Assembly: GCA_029948255.1 (NCBI GenBank)
Contig: JALIZF010001405.1
Span: 124,001-188,000 of the forward strand
Direction: 5' to 3'
Length of the DNA stretch: 64,000 nucleotides
Source of the DNA: Telmatactis stephensoni
Taxonomy: Eukaryota; Cnidaria; Anthozoa; Actiniaria; Isophelliidae
Shown piece by piece: positions 44,588 through 56,600 of this stretch; the first letter of the stretch is position 1; each line of letters begins with the position of its first letter. Below the pieces are notes generated by a model, which was given only the letters and a program-made list of their open reading frames with translations, was not told the origin of the DNA and searched no databases. Position numbers and translations under genes: made by a program.

Positions 44588-47500
44588 TCAAATTGGACTT
44601 GATATTTCCATATCACAAGGGGTAAGTATTTCTGTCTGGTCATCATGCATGGTTATATCCTCTGGTAATGTTTTTTCATTGTTACTAGTTGTTTCCATAG
44701 GTTCGATTTTGACATCAGTGTTACTTTCTATTGTGGTTCCTACGATGACAATAATATTAATGGTATTAAAATTTATTTTACAGTGACGATTTTGATTAAC
44801 ATAACAGTGAAAATCCACTGGAGCCTCCTCAAGCAATTACACTTTGGGGATGAAAAGGTAGAAGTGTCCAAGAAAAATTGATACCCAAGATTAAAAAAAG
44901 TTACTTATTTCAGGTCTTTGAGGCCCCCCTCTCATCTTTCCTTTCTCCCTTCTTCACTTTCAACCTTCCTAGAGGTCTGCTACTTGGAGTATTTTTCATT
45001 GGTATCAATTAAATATTAACATGAGTATCAATTCAACTAACTATATAGACAGGAGAGTTTTACTTAGTAATATGCTACTCATAAATTTCATACAAAACTA
45101 TATCCAGGACCTGAGTAACAGATTTTCTATATCTTCAATAGTGAGGATATCATTGACATCATTTTCATTTTGTGTGTGGTTATTTGGTAAATAAAATTTC
45201 ACAGTAAAATACTCCTGTTTATATAATAAAATGGATGTGAAGTTTATCTTCTCATTTGCTGCACTCATGCATATCTTTGTGTCACCCTCTCTAAATATAC
45301 TGTAAGTACTAACCTCCATTTTGAGTTTCATGAATGGCCAAGTTCTCTTTTTCTGGTGATTGTTCTGTAGCATTCTGTTGTTCTAAATGTTTAGCAGGCT
45401 CAGAATTAGGTTGATGGTCTTTTTCAACTTTAATAGGTTGCTGTGAAGTAATTTCTGCTTTTGATACTGGCTTTGATGGAGGTTTTTGATCGATTGGAGT
45501 GAATATTGTTTGGGCGGCTGTTCTAGTTGTAGGAGTAGTTGGTGTATCTGGTTGGAAAAGAATATTTTATAGTGATCTATATGCATATCATTATCATCAC
45601 TGATCATAAATAGAACCATTTATCATATACTTACTTCAATATCAACACAATAGAGCGCGCAAATATAGAGGGTATCGGCCATTGATATCATTCACATGTG
45701 ATGATATCAAAAACAACCAATCAGAGCGCAAGATTTCGATATCATCACATGTGATGATATCAGGTTGATTTTCCCGCCATTCAAGCTACTATGTACTCAG
45801 TTGTGTCAACATGGCAGAACAAAGAGAAACCAAAAATAATAATTTAGCTCATTTGTAGCATGTAATTAAAGTATAAGCCTTGTGATATTTCAGTAAAACT
45901 TCAGTTCCAAAACGGCCGAGTTGACATTTTTATTTCGTTCTTTGGTGTACTATTTGTTGTATGTTCAGCTCTTTTTCTTAAAATCTCAGTAATTATATGA
46001 TAAAAAGAAAATTACATCGCAGATTGAAGATATTAAGTTTATCTTCTCGTGTTTAAAACAATATTTCACTCATTCGCTGTGCTCACTCATGAAATATTTC
46101 TTTCCACTCGAAGATAAACTCCATATCTTCGCGCCACCGTGTAATATCCTCTATTTATACAAGTGATAATATGACACGCCTTATCTAAGGTGCACTTACA
46201 TAAGGTGTAAACCTCTTCCTATGAACAACACTTTTAGTCTAAAATGCACCCTATCACTGGAAAAAAATGTCAATTTCAAATGGCTTCCCTGGGTCTAATC
46301 AGGGAATCCCTGGTAATCTGTTCTATTCTTACAAGTTTGGGTATTACAGATTTCCTAAGTAAAATAGAACAGATTCCCAGTTTGGACCTAGAGAAACCCA
46401 AAAATGGAAATTGACATTTCTTTTTCTGTGATTATTTGAGCCTTATCAATGAATAGCTCAGAATGCTGTTCCTTGAAAAGGCACATTGTAGACTAAAAGT
46501 GCTGTTTATATGGAGATGTTTGTGCCTTATGTAAGGCACGTCTTAGATAAGACGTGTCTTATTTTTGCTCATATAAATGGCCCTACTGTTATCATTCTCA
46601 CCATGATTATCATAACAGTTACTGGTCACTACTACTATCATTGTCATCATCATCATCATCATCATCAATAACAAAATATTATTATCATCATATACTTACC
46701 AGAACCACTCACTAAAAACAAGGATTTTAACTTATTGTACAGTTCTGAAGCACGTTCTCGGACTTTATTGCTTAGTTTGTAGTTACGTATCTGCAATAAA
46801 AATGAATCCATCAGAAATATAATGAAATCTTTGACTTTATTTGTGAAGTTAGTAGGTAGGTTGATTCTTGTTTATACACTTTATTACAAATGTTTGGGGT
46901 AATTATTATTATGTTCATCCTTTTTGATATCATTGAAGTTGTATTATACAATTTTTGTTTTAAACTATATACTTATAGACTTAAAATTATGAAAAAAAAA
47001 GAAGTAGCAATCATAGCATATTCAAGTTTAAGAGAAAGCCATACAAATGGGTAGAAATAGAAAACCAAGCAAGATTACCTTTTTAATAGTCTGTATAATA
47101 GCAGGTGATTTCTTGATTACAGCAGGAGTAATTACCAGATCGTTGATCTTACTAAGAGTGACCAGACACCGCTGTATATCCTGTTCAATAAAATACGTAC
47201 CAGTCTTTTGTGAATACATAATAACTATGGTATGTTATCAGGGATGTGGAATTGTAAACTGCTATTAAAGATGTAGTAGTAGTATAGATGACTTTCAAAA
47301 ATAGCGGCCTAGTACATGAAAATGAGGCCAGAAAGGCCTTGTTAGCAGAAAATAAGCATGCCGGCACTTCTATTGCTATCAAAGATGATTTGTTCCTCTT
47401 CCTTTTGAAATAATTAGTAATATTTTCTGTGCATTTTACAGGATATACTTAGACTCATTTGATGCCATAATGGTTTTGGAGGCCTTTCTGGCCTTATTCT

Positions 47501-50500
47501 CGTGAACAATGAGCCCGTCATTTTTGAAAGTTGTCAACAAAAGTATGCAGGTTTTCACATAACATTGCATTGAAAATTAGAGAGCAAATGTTGCATGTAT
47601 GTTAACATTCAACAACTTTTTGTAACAACACAATACTAGAACAGGATGTGAAATGACAAAAATATCACATTTGTTCACTGCTTTATCGACATTAAATAAA
47701 TTATTATTATTATCATTATCATTAATATGATGACTGTGATATCACAATGCCATGTTCAAGACGCCATTTCACTTCGTTTTTGTACTTTCTTGTTGACAAT
47801 GGCAATGTCCATAATGGTAATTTTTAACATAATTTGTCCACAGATTCAGCATCCTCTTTCACGTCATGTCAAGTTGCTTAATTTACATTGTACCTATTGC
47901 TTTGACAGTGGGAAGAAAATGACTACAGTGCTGTACAGCTGTTCAAATAGACATGTACTTACTGGTGCCTCCACAGTTAATGAAAGCTTTAGATCTTGGT
48001 TACATAGTTCAAGAGTATCATAAATAGTAGGATCTGTGAGATATATTAATTACTTGTAAGTCCTCAAGGTGAATAACTCTAGCATACACACATACTATAC
48101 ATAGACTTTATTTCAGCATGAATTATCTGTGATCATGGTCAATTTCAATGACCCTTACCTAGCAGTACCCCTAGCAGTATGGTAATTCTTAAATGGAACC
48201 TTCATTTCTTTAGATAAACATCACAAATTTCCAGAGATAAGTATACACCTATTTCAAAAAAGGTTGTCACCTGCTAAGAGCGATAGGCGATAGGTAATAG
48301 GTCATTCCAAGACCGCAAAGCACTATTGATTTCTATTAATTGATTTACATATGAATAGCCAAATATTTGATGGAAGAGTGTAAAAAAAGATTTAGGGTGG
48401 CTTAATTAAGAAATCAATAGTGCTTTGCGGTCTTGGAATGACCTATTACCTATCGCCTATCGCTCTTAGCGGTGACAACCTTTTTTGAAATAGGTGTATA
48501 CAGGTATTTATTTACAATACATGAATTCATTTTAAACTTACTTTTTAAGCGTTCTTTCTGTTTTTGCCATTCAATCTTCTCTTGTTCCTTCTGTTTTTCT
48601 CTTTCTTGTCTTTCTTTTTCCTTTTGTTTTTCTTTTTCTAGCCTTTCCTTCTCTTTTTGTTTTTCCTTGAGCAGTCGTTCTTTTTCTAATTCTTTTTCTT
48701 TTCTTCTTCTTTCTTTTTCCTTCTCTTTATCCCGTTTTTCTTTCTCTTTCTGTTTAGCTTTCTGTTCAAGTTTTTCTTGTCTCTTCTTTTCTTTTAGCTC
48801 CTCTCTAGATAAAATAGTGGAAAGAAAAGTACTGTCTGTTAGTTCACTACTAATAATAATCTAATAATTAAGGAGGAAGGATAGCACAGTTGGTCAGTGC
48901 TCGACCTTCGGTGCAAGAGGTTCAGAATTCGATCCACGGATCTCACATCCTTGTTTCAACTTCTTTCCTTTCTGTGTAGCTTCAAGTAGCTTTAAATACC
49001 CTTAAAACGGAGCACTGATGGAGAGAGGGGAGTAAAATGAGCGTACCGTCGACCTCAAGTTTATCAGTTACTCAAATTACTGTCACGAGTTATCGACATA
49101 AAATATTGTCGCTTTACTTTACTTTATCTGGAAGACTATAAAACATTTAATATTATAAAATTAATTTAAAGTAGAATCTCATTATCTACACATATATAAC
49201 TCACAAGGGGGAGGAACCAAGTTTGTTAAAAGTAAAATCAGGAATTCAAAATGAAGACTTAAGGCTTGGAGATAATAAATACACTACTTAGTACTACATA
49301 ACAGTAAAAAGCAAGTGTCTACAGCTCAGCTGGTTAGTACACAGCTTTCTGATGTGAGAGGCCCTGAGTTCAATTCTCAGTTGGATCACCTCACACTAAA
49401 GTTTTACCTTTTTTGCATTCTGTGTAGCTTTAATTAGCTTTAAATATCCTTAAAATGGAGCACTGATGGAAAGAGGGTGGGGCCGGTGGGGAGTGAGGTG
49501 GGGAAGAATGCATCGTTGGCTTCCTGGGAGACCAGCATTCAGTTGAAGGAACTATACTGATACTTAAAATATTGGTGCTTTACCTTATTTACTATTTCAA
49601 TTAGCACTATTTAGTACTGTCTATTTATGCAGCACACTTTCACACTATATAACTTGTTCTAAACTTTTTATGCTATAGAACACTAAGAGCCTGCCTATAT
49701 TACTTGTAATTGTTCTAAACTCACTAGTAAAAATAAGCTTGAGAGGAAATTGATGCTAAATAACCAACAAAGGAGAAATGACTTTGTCTTCCAAGAGCAA
49801 AATCTTACTTTTTCTTTTCAAGTTTTTCTTGTCGTCTTTTTTCTGCTTCTTCTTTTCTTTTTTTCTTTTCTTCCTCTGACTCATCACTGGTTTTGCTTGA
49901 ATCCTCAGTTTTCTTTTTATCATCAGAGTCAGAATCTTTTCTTGATGACTTTTCAGCTTTCTCACTTGGTGTTTTCTTGATCTTTGATAAAGTTTGGAAA
50001 TAATATTAGCTACTAGGACCTTACACATAATGTACATGATTGTACAGTTCGAGAAAATATCCATACCCCCACCATGGAGAGAATTTGTAAATGGACCCTC
50101 TTATCCTCTGGAACTTCCATTTTTCTTCCATACAAACTCTGTAATTCTATTCTTTCTTTGACTAACTCAGTTTGTATAGCAAAGGTCATGGCTATAAGTG
50201 TCACTTGAGTTGAGATTCAGATATTTTTCCTCTCTCTAATAGGGAATGCATTCATGCACTTCGACTATGAAATCGTGTATCTATTATTAATATTTTGAGT
50301 TTCAAACAGCTGGTGAATCTTATTATCTGTCTCACATGGTGGTCAAACATTGACCATCATGTACTCTCAACCAGAGAATTTTGTATTGAAAATTTGTTGT
50401 CATTCTGAGCTGATGAAAATTCCAATGAGATTGACATTCATGTGAAACCTAGCAATCTTTGAGCCCTAAAAGAATTAGGTTGCTATTAAGAAAGCATTAC

Positions 50501-53291
50501 AGTACCACTGTACTAGAGCAGATTTCATATGAGTGTGAAACAGACCGCGCCGTGCCGTGACCGTGTCAGTGCCGTGATCTCTATAAAAACATTTGAAATT
50601 TCTGCCGTAACCGTGTTGTGACCGTGCAGTGCCCTTGTCACAGTCATATGAAATCTACTCTACCATGATGTTGCCATGACACCACGAGTCAGCTGAGGTG
50701 AACTATCATTTTGAACAATTTTTCCTCAGAGTATGCACTGACCGTGTCAGTGCCGTGATCTCTATAAAAACATTTGAAATTTCTGCCGTAACCGTGTTGT
50801 GACCGTGCAGTGCCCTTTTTACAGTCATATGAAATCTACTCTACCATGATGTTGCCATGACACCACAGTCAGCTGAGGTGAACTATCATTTTGAACAATT
50901 TTTCCTCAGAGTATGCAATTTTTTCTTGCACTTTGCCTCATGTTTACTAAATCCTTCTCACCTTAGACTTGTCACCATCAGACATTGAACTGTCTTCTGA
51001 CTCTGATTTCTTTTTCTAAAATTGAATAATGAATTTAATAATTTCAAGAAAAGTACAGGACTGGTGCTCTCTAAAGTGCTCATATATATAATTCTCCAAG
51101 TATGGTAAGTTTTTAGAGCACTTTTCAATCAAACTTTGAATAAGCATTTTCCATCAAGCCAACCAAAAATTGATATCAAAGTCAGAACTGTTTAAATATT
51201 AAGTGAAGAAAATCAAGTTTGCTTTGTTTTGGAGTACAGAAAGATAAGATTTTGCAAATGCCAGTATTTGCATATTTGATTGACAGTCAGTCAAAACACT
51301 AGATGAACAATCTTCACTGGTCACGTAATTTTGAAAAATAGGTGTAATACTAATACGGAATAGTATATATGAGTAATTTTGAACCTTGAGCAACAATCAT
51401 CTTTTTACAGGTGGTCAAAGTACCTGGTTCTTCCTTTCTATCTTTTTCTCTTCTTCGACTTCATCATTTTCTAGTTTTTCATCTTCACTGCTGTCATCAC
51501 TACTTATTATCGTCTTGGATCTTTTGGTTTTATTTGCTGCTGGTTTCTTGGCCGGCGATGGTTTCTTTGCTTTGACTCTTTCTTCTGGGACATATTCTTC
51601 TTCTTCCTCCGATTCAGAGCTTTCTTCAGGCTCTGATTCTTCTGGCTAGAGCAAAAATTTCAACAGAATTTCAACATTATTTTAAACGAAAAATCAGTCT
51701 AAGTCCAAATACATGTACCATGACCAATATGGTCAATTCTACATGGTCAGAATTTCCAATCCTACGAATGACCTGGGATTTGACTCCCCCTGCTCCCAAT
51801 TAGTGCTGATAGCTCAACTGGTAAATAGCAGGCCACCTGATCCTCTCTGCCATTTCTTGGTATAGGAAGTTTAAGCTCTCTAATGTCTCTTAATATTACA
51901 GAGGTTTTTCTGCAATTTTTCCGCATGAAAAATCAACGAATAACTTGTTATTTACCTCACTTTCTGATTCCTCCACTTCTTCTTTCAATTTTTTCTTCTT
52001 TTTTGCGGGTGTTTTGTCATCTGAACTTGATTTCCGTTTCCTTTGAACCTGTTTGACAAATAAATTGAAGGATATAAGTGTGTTTAGATGTCAAAAAAGA
52101 AACAACTTGAAAAACATTTACAGTACGTATGACAATGATATAGATAATATCAATTCAAATACATATATAACTGGTCATCTACTCCTTTGATTTAATCTTG
52201 AATTCTATAGAGATTAATATGAGCTAATTATACCTGATTTTGGTTTGATTTTGATTCTGTTTCTTCTTCTTCTTCCTTCTCTTCTTCATCATGTTCATCA
52301 TCCTCTTCCTCAGACTCAGAGCTCTCCTCTGATTCTGACTCCTCTGGCTTCCCACGCTGACCATACCTTACTTTTGGATCTTTGACAATTTCTTCTAAAG
52401 CTTCATTAAAAAATCTTCTAGATGATGATTTGGCGTACTTTGCCTTGAATTTATCATAGTCATAAAGGTCTTTTTCCCAGCATAATTGCCCTATAATTAA
52501 GGTCATAAACATTTTTATGAGCTTACAGATAATATATTTACCCTCCCCTCCCCACCAAAAAAAACAAAAAACAAAAACAAAAACAACAATGCACAGACAC
52601 ACACAGATAAACAACAACAACAACAAAACAGGATGAATTTCATATGCTTTTTTTGCCGAAAATGTTTATAAGGTTGTGAAAAAGCACTGTCTAGTGATTA
52701 TTGCTGGCTAAATTGAGTTTTTTTGCAATATCACTGGCTACGTTGAGGTTTTGTGGGGTGTCTCTGGTGCTGTCTACTAAAGCTTACTAAAGTTAGTAAA
52801 CTTAGTAAGGTTCAAATCTTTTGGACAACCCTATGTTTACCAAGAGATATGGAAGAATGCATTTACTTGTGATATTTTCTGACCGGCAAGACATAAAAAT
52901 ATTGTCACAAGATGAATTCAGCCCGTGATGAATTCGCCGATGTAAACACACTCTAATTAGTTGTTTATACATGAAATAAATCAGTCAGATTAATCTAATC
53001 AAGATAATCAAAGAAAGCCCATCTGTCAAGGCCTCAGAATTCTTACGTTTCATGCGTTCCAAAGAAGAAAATTGGGAACTTCTTAGCTGGTATCTTCTCA
53101 TTTTCAGCAGGTAAGTCGATCTGTGGAGTGAAACAAAAAATAAATCAAGAACGGCCCGGTTTTACAAACTTTTACAACACACTACAACAGCTTGTGATAA
53201 GATATGATCAAGCCAGAGAACTTACTCTTGCAGGCCAGTGAGGATAACCTCTCATTTTGGCCCAGATAAGATCTCCAGGTTTAAAAGACAT
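44588..53291 (-). CDS. HDGF/LEDGF-family chromatin reader (PWWP + integrase-binding domain)
   Basis: Thirteen exons: 53226-53291, 53047-53120, 52234-52490, 51956-52048, 51424-51645, 50962-51015, 49809-49981, 48542-48804, 47963-48033, 47079-47180, 46700-46790, 45314-45547 and 44588-44739; about 617 residues. The N-terminus is a PWWP domain ([20 protein letters not shown], then IPIFFFGTHE-type strand), reading methylated H3K36 nucleosomes. Acidic Ser/Glu and Lys-rich linkers follow, then a long charged coiled coil (KQKEKER repeats). The integrase-binding domain then appears: TIYDTLELCNQDLKLSLTVEAP, DIQRCLVTLSKINDLVITP and IRNYKLSNKVRERASELYNKLK. Vertebrates have this pairing in PSIP1 and HDGFL2. 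The join of exons 2 and 3 is one base out of phase; all others agree. Head-to-head with TMEM232. Confidence 0.9.
45650..46165. repeat. Foldback element with GATATCATCACATGTGATGATATC
   Basis: The outer ends AAATATAGAGGGTAT and ATATCCTCTATTTAT are inverted. Inside, TGATATCATTCACATGTGATGATATCA occurs on both sides of an AACCAATCAGAGCGCAAG box. GATATTAAGTTTATCTTCTCGTG is mirrored by CACTCGAAGATAAACTCCATATCTTCG at the right. Confidence 0.75.
46172..46572. repeat. Nested pair of foldback elements
   Basis: The outer arms (CCTTATCTAAGGTGCACTTACATAAGGTG...ACTTTTAGTCTAAAATGCACC and GTAGACTAAAAGTGCTG...GCCTTATGTAAGGCACGTCTTAGATAAG) enclose a second palindrome at about 46262-46428 (AAATGTCAATTTC...GAAATTGACATTT). 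The inner element also occurs alone at 56028-56178. Confidence 0.85.
46633..46668. repeat. (ATC)n microsatellite
   Basis: Run of CATCATCATC in an intron. Confidence 0.9.
48243..48502. repeat. Near-perfect foldback element with TATTTCAAAAAA ends
   Basis: TATACACCTATTTCAAAAAAGGTTGTCACC and GATAGGCGATAGGTAATAGGTCATTCCAAGACCG at the left are mirrored base for base at the right (CGGTCTTGGAATGACCTATTACC...GGTGACAACCTTTTTTGAAATAGGTGTATA). The youngest-looking copy of this family here. Confidence 0.92.
48872..49138 (+). mobile_element. tRNA-derived SINE copy
   Basis: Box A in GGATAGCACAGTTGGTCAGTGC (48879-48900), box B in GAGGTTCAGAATTCGATCC (48917-48935). The body has TGTGTAGCTTCAAGTAGCTTTAAATACCCTTAAAACGGAGCACTGATGG and ends GCTTTACTTTACTTTAT. 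Confidence 0.8.
49311..49585 (+). mobile_element. tRNA-derived SINE copy
   Basis: Box A in CTACAGCTCAGCTGGTTAGTAC (49319-49340), box B in GAGTTCAATTCTC (49367-49379). Same body as the neighbour at 48872 (TGTGTAGCTTTAATTAGCTTTAAATATCC, GGAGCACTGATGG) and a GCTTTACCTTATTTA end. Confidence 0.8.
50515..50921. repeat. Dispersed CCGTGACCG repeat, duplicated in tandem
   Basis: A first copy (GAGCAGATTTCATATGAGTGTGA to TCACAGTCATATGAAATCTACTC) and its 3' flank are duplicated: CTGACCGTGTCAGTGCCGTGATCTC and TTGAACAATTTTTCCTCAGAGTATGCA each occur twice about 180 bp apart (units about 50560-50738 and 50742-50920). The units differ by only a few bases, so the duplication is recent. Confidence 0.85.
51790..51910 (+). 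mobile_element. Fragment of a tRNA-like SINE
   Basis: GTGCTGATAGCTCAACTGGTAAATAGC resembles a box A region; the rest is diverged and no body match is clear. Confidence 0.4.
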
Positions 53292-53661
53292 GATGTTTTA
53301 ATTGAATAAGAACTAGAAAATTAATGAAACCCTTTATAAAAAGACCTAAAATCTGCTCCCAAACTTTCTCCAAAAATCAAAATGGCGTCCCCACCAACCG
53401 CGTGGACTGGTACGATTTACCCATCATCCCAAGCAGACCGCTAGTGCTAGTCCTAAAGTATTTATACTCGGTCGTTACTATGGAGACATAAAATGGCGGA
53501 CGAGTTTGTTTTTTGAGGAATGAAAATATTTTCCTCAAAATTATAAGGAAATATTTTGAAATTTGGTCAAAAATTGCTCTAAAGAAACTTTAGAGGCTTT
53601 AGATTTCTTAAAAGATTTTGTTTTTTTCTTTTTGTTGGTTATTTTTACGAAAAAATCGATA
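53292..53661. promoter_or_regulatory. Bidirectional promoter with X-box, HDGF/LEDGF-type gene and TMEM232
   Basis: 370 bp between two divergent start codons. GTTACTATGGAGAC at 53474-53487 is a full match to the RFX X-box (RYYNYY-N2-RRNRAC), 175 bp upstream of the TMEM232 ATG, the distance usual for ciliary genes. A short upstream ATG frame (MADEFVF, stop) starts at 53493 in ATAAAATGGCGG. TMEM232 is flagellum-associated in mammals, so control by RFX is plausible; this is inference. Confidence 0.6.
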
Positions 53662-56600
53662 ATGCCAATCGAGAAAGTGAAGACTGAGCACAAGTTTGGG
53701 ATTATTTCCCATAGTCAGCGTTTGCTCTTAGAAGATAGATTGGAAAGTAAATCAAGGGTTAAAGCACCTCCTTATACTTATTCCAGAAAAAGGTATTCAC
53801 TATAGTAAATTCTAAATATTTTGTTTTTAGGTTATGTAGTGGTCCAAAACAATAAGTAAGACTTAAGCTTAATTAAGCTTACTATGAAATTCATTATGCT
53901 CCCAAGACGTCGTAACTTATATAATTATATTGCTAACTACTTATGTTTTTAATTCCATTTAGAAATCTTTATGAAGTTAACGAAAACTTTATATCAAAGG
54001 TAAATGTAATAGGATGTAATATAAGCATGAATTTCTGCTGGTGTATAAATGGCCAGGCACGTCTACAATCTGTACTAAAATTTCAAAAATATTGTCTTTT
54101 TTGATTAGTTTAATGACAGCAATATTGAAGGCCAAGATATGCTAGTTCCAGTTGCAAATAAAATGCTTACAAGAGCAAAGGTAAACCTTGTTTACTTATC
54201 TATATTTAGTCAATACCCTCTTTGGCCCAGATAGTGTAAGTACCATGGTGACAAAGAGCTTCTACTGTGCATGACTGCACCATAACTGTGTTTGGATGAT
54301 CAGGCAATGCATTATTTGTCTCATGATTAAGTCAAAAATTGGTGGTTCCACCCATTTTCCATGTGTGCACTCACTTCTTGTCATCTTGAGATACTGGCAC
54401 ATTGGCGCATTGGTTCCAATGTGATACAGACTATGTCATACATTGACCATGTCAGTGCTGTCATGTTTATAAAAAAAACATTCAAAATCCCTGTCCACTG
54501 TCGATACTGTTTAATTTCCCAGTCAAACACAAGCTGCTCTAAGGCCACAAAGGAGCCTATATGAGCCTTCATGCATTATGGCACACCTTAGAGGTTTTCA
54601 TGGTAAGCTAATAATCTTACTTTTGACTTGTTTACATAGAGACGTGCTGGATTAAAAGATGGAGGTGTAGGCAACCATGTCAATATTCCTAAAGCATGGG
54701 CTGAACTAACTTTGCTTGCACAACTCAACAACAAGGACTTACAAGAAGGTAGGAGATGTACAAGTGTGCATAGCTTATCACCCTCTCCTGGTATTTCAGG
54801 CAGTGGGAGAGGAGCTAACAGGCTTCCTTAAATTGCCCCATGACTAGAATCAAAACTAATGAATAGGAATTCCATGGATACATGTATGTTTTAACCTGCT
54901 CTTCAGTCTCTCTCTAGAATGCCTGGAAGTTCTCATTTCTTCACTCAGTCAAGCACCACTTTTACACTCTCACATTCCAAGGTGAGTTACTACTAATCTG
55001 CAGATATTTTTTTTAACATCAACATTTATTTGCATACATGTGTAATTTGGTGTTTAATCCATTTTCTGTAGTCTATTTTTCCTGGCAAAAAGTACACTGC
55101 ATTGGCTGAGGAGAAGTGGTCTTTACCAACCATATTTGAGAACTGGAGAACTAAAACTAACTAAGGTAATTCAAATATTAGTTGTATCTTTGTTAAATTT
55201 GGTCTTTTGTGGATATAATTTTCTAATGATTTTCCTTAACATTTCAGATGGGACATCTAGTGTTTCAAAGACTTTATCACTTTTACCTTATCAATCAGTT
55301 ACAGCAGGTAATGTCAATTATAAACAAACAACACGAAAGACAAACTAAAGCTGGCAGATGTTAATTAAGTCTGTTTTCACTCTTATTATCTAGAACTACA
55401 TCAATGACAAGCAAGATCTTTTAACATACCTATCAGGTATTTAATTCAATTATTGGAACCATGACTTATATCTACCTGGTTGGATTAGTTAGTTGGGTGT
55501 CAGTATTTTGTGTGAGAGGTCAGGGTTTGATCCCAAGCCAGATCAACACTCAGGATCTAAACATAATTGAGGAGAATGTGCTGCCTTTGTAATTACACTT
55601 ATAAATGGTTAGATCCTCATGTCTTCTCAGATAAAGGTGTTAAACTGTAGGCCCTATCTCCATCTGGGCATGTTCCAGCAATAAGGCCAGCCTGCAGGAT
55701 AAGCATTTAAAAATTATACTGGTGAATGAGACCTTAAAATCATGTGTTGTAACCAGTAGAAGGAGATTATTATTCATGCAGGTGCTGGAATATACTTAAG
55801 ACTTAAGACCAAACCTGCTACTTACTTTATTATTATTATGTATTATTTGCATTGTGCAGGTGTATCAGAGCAGCAGTATGTTTACAGATATTTTCCAGGG
55901 GCCTTGCTGTCCTTACGTTTTATGACAGAAGTGGTAGGTACATGTACACTGACACCCAAATCCTCTTTCTAAGGGGATTGCTCAATGGGCTAGTGCACAT
56001 CCTGCTCACTACACAGGAAAAAAGTCAATTCCCAGCTTGGGTCAAACATGGGGCTTCCCTGGGTCTAACCAGGGAATCCCTGGGAATCTTTTCTATTTAC
56101 AAGTTTGGGTATTACAGATTTCCCAAGTAAAATAGAACAGATTCCCAGTTTGGGAATTGACATTTTTTTCCTTTGGTAGTTGATGTTCGTGGTTTGACAC
56201 CAGACATTATTTCATCCTTTTACTTATCCATCAAAGTTGAGTAGTTTGATAGGATGAAACAGTGGGGAGAGGTGGAAAGAGCTCTGTGCTATATAAGTTT
56301 ATTTTTGCATGAGGGGGTGCAGATTGTCATCATCATCATCATCATCATCATCGTTTATCCTAATGGCTTGCATTTTTAGAATCTTTGCATGAATCTGCAA
56401 AATATTAAATATTAATTATCAACTATTGTTAGTATTTATTGTGCTCACTATGAGGCTACGTTTTCTAGGGTTATTTAATTTGCAAAGGTGTACAAGTCCC
56501 CCCTGAAAGGTTACAAGACACACAAGTCCTTAATGAACCTGTTGAGTCAAATCAGGAGGGTAATGAAACTACAGAAGTTGCACCTGACACTTCAGCTGCT

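Noticed and set aside
48472..48864. Plus-strand frame rich in Ser and Phe
   Set aside because: Antisense of the KEKER coiled-coil exon of the PWWP gene.
49319..49379. Candidate tRNA gene
   Set aside because: Box A and B are present but no cloverleaf or acceptor stem; followed by a SINE body shared with other copies.
49750..49980. Plus-strand hydrophobic frame
   Set aside because: Antisense of another Lys/Glu-rich exon of the same gene.
53226..53291. PHWP in place of PWWP looked like a lost key residue
   Set aside because: PHWP is normal for the HDGF/LEDGF family.
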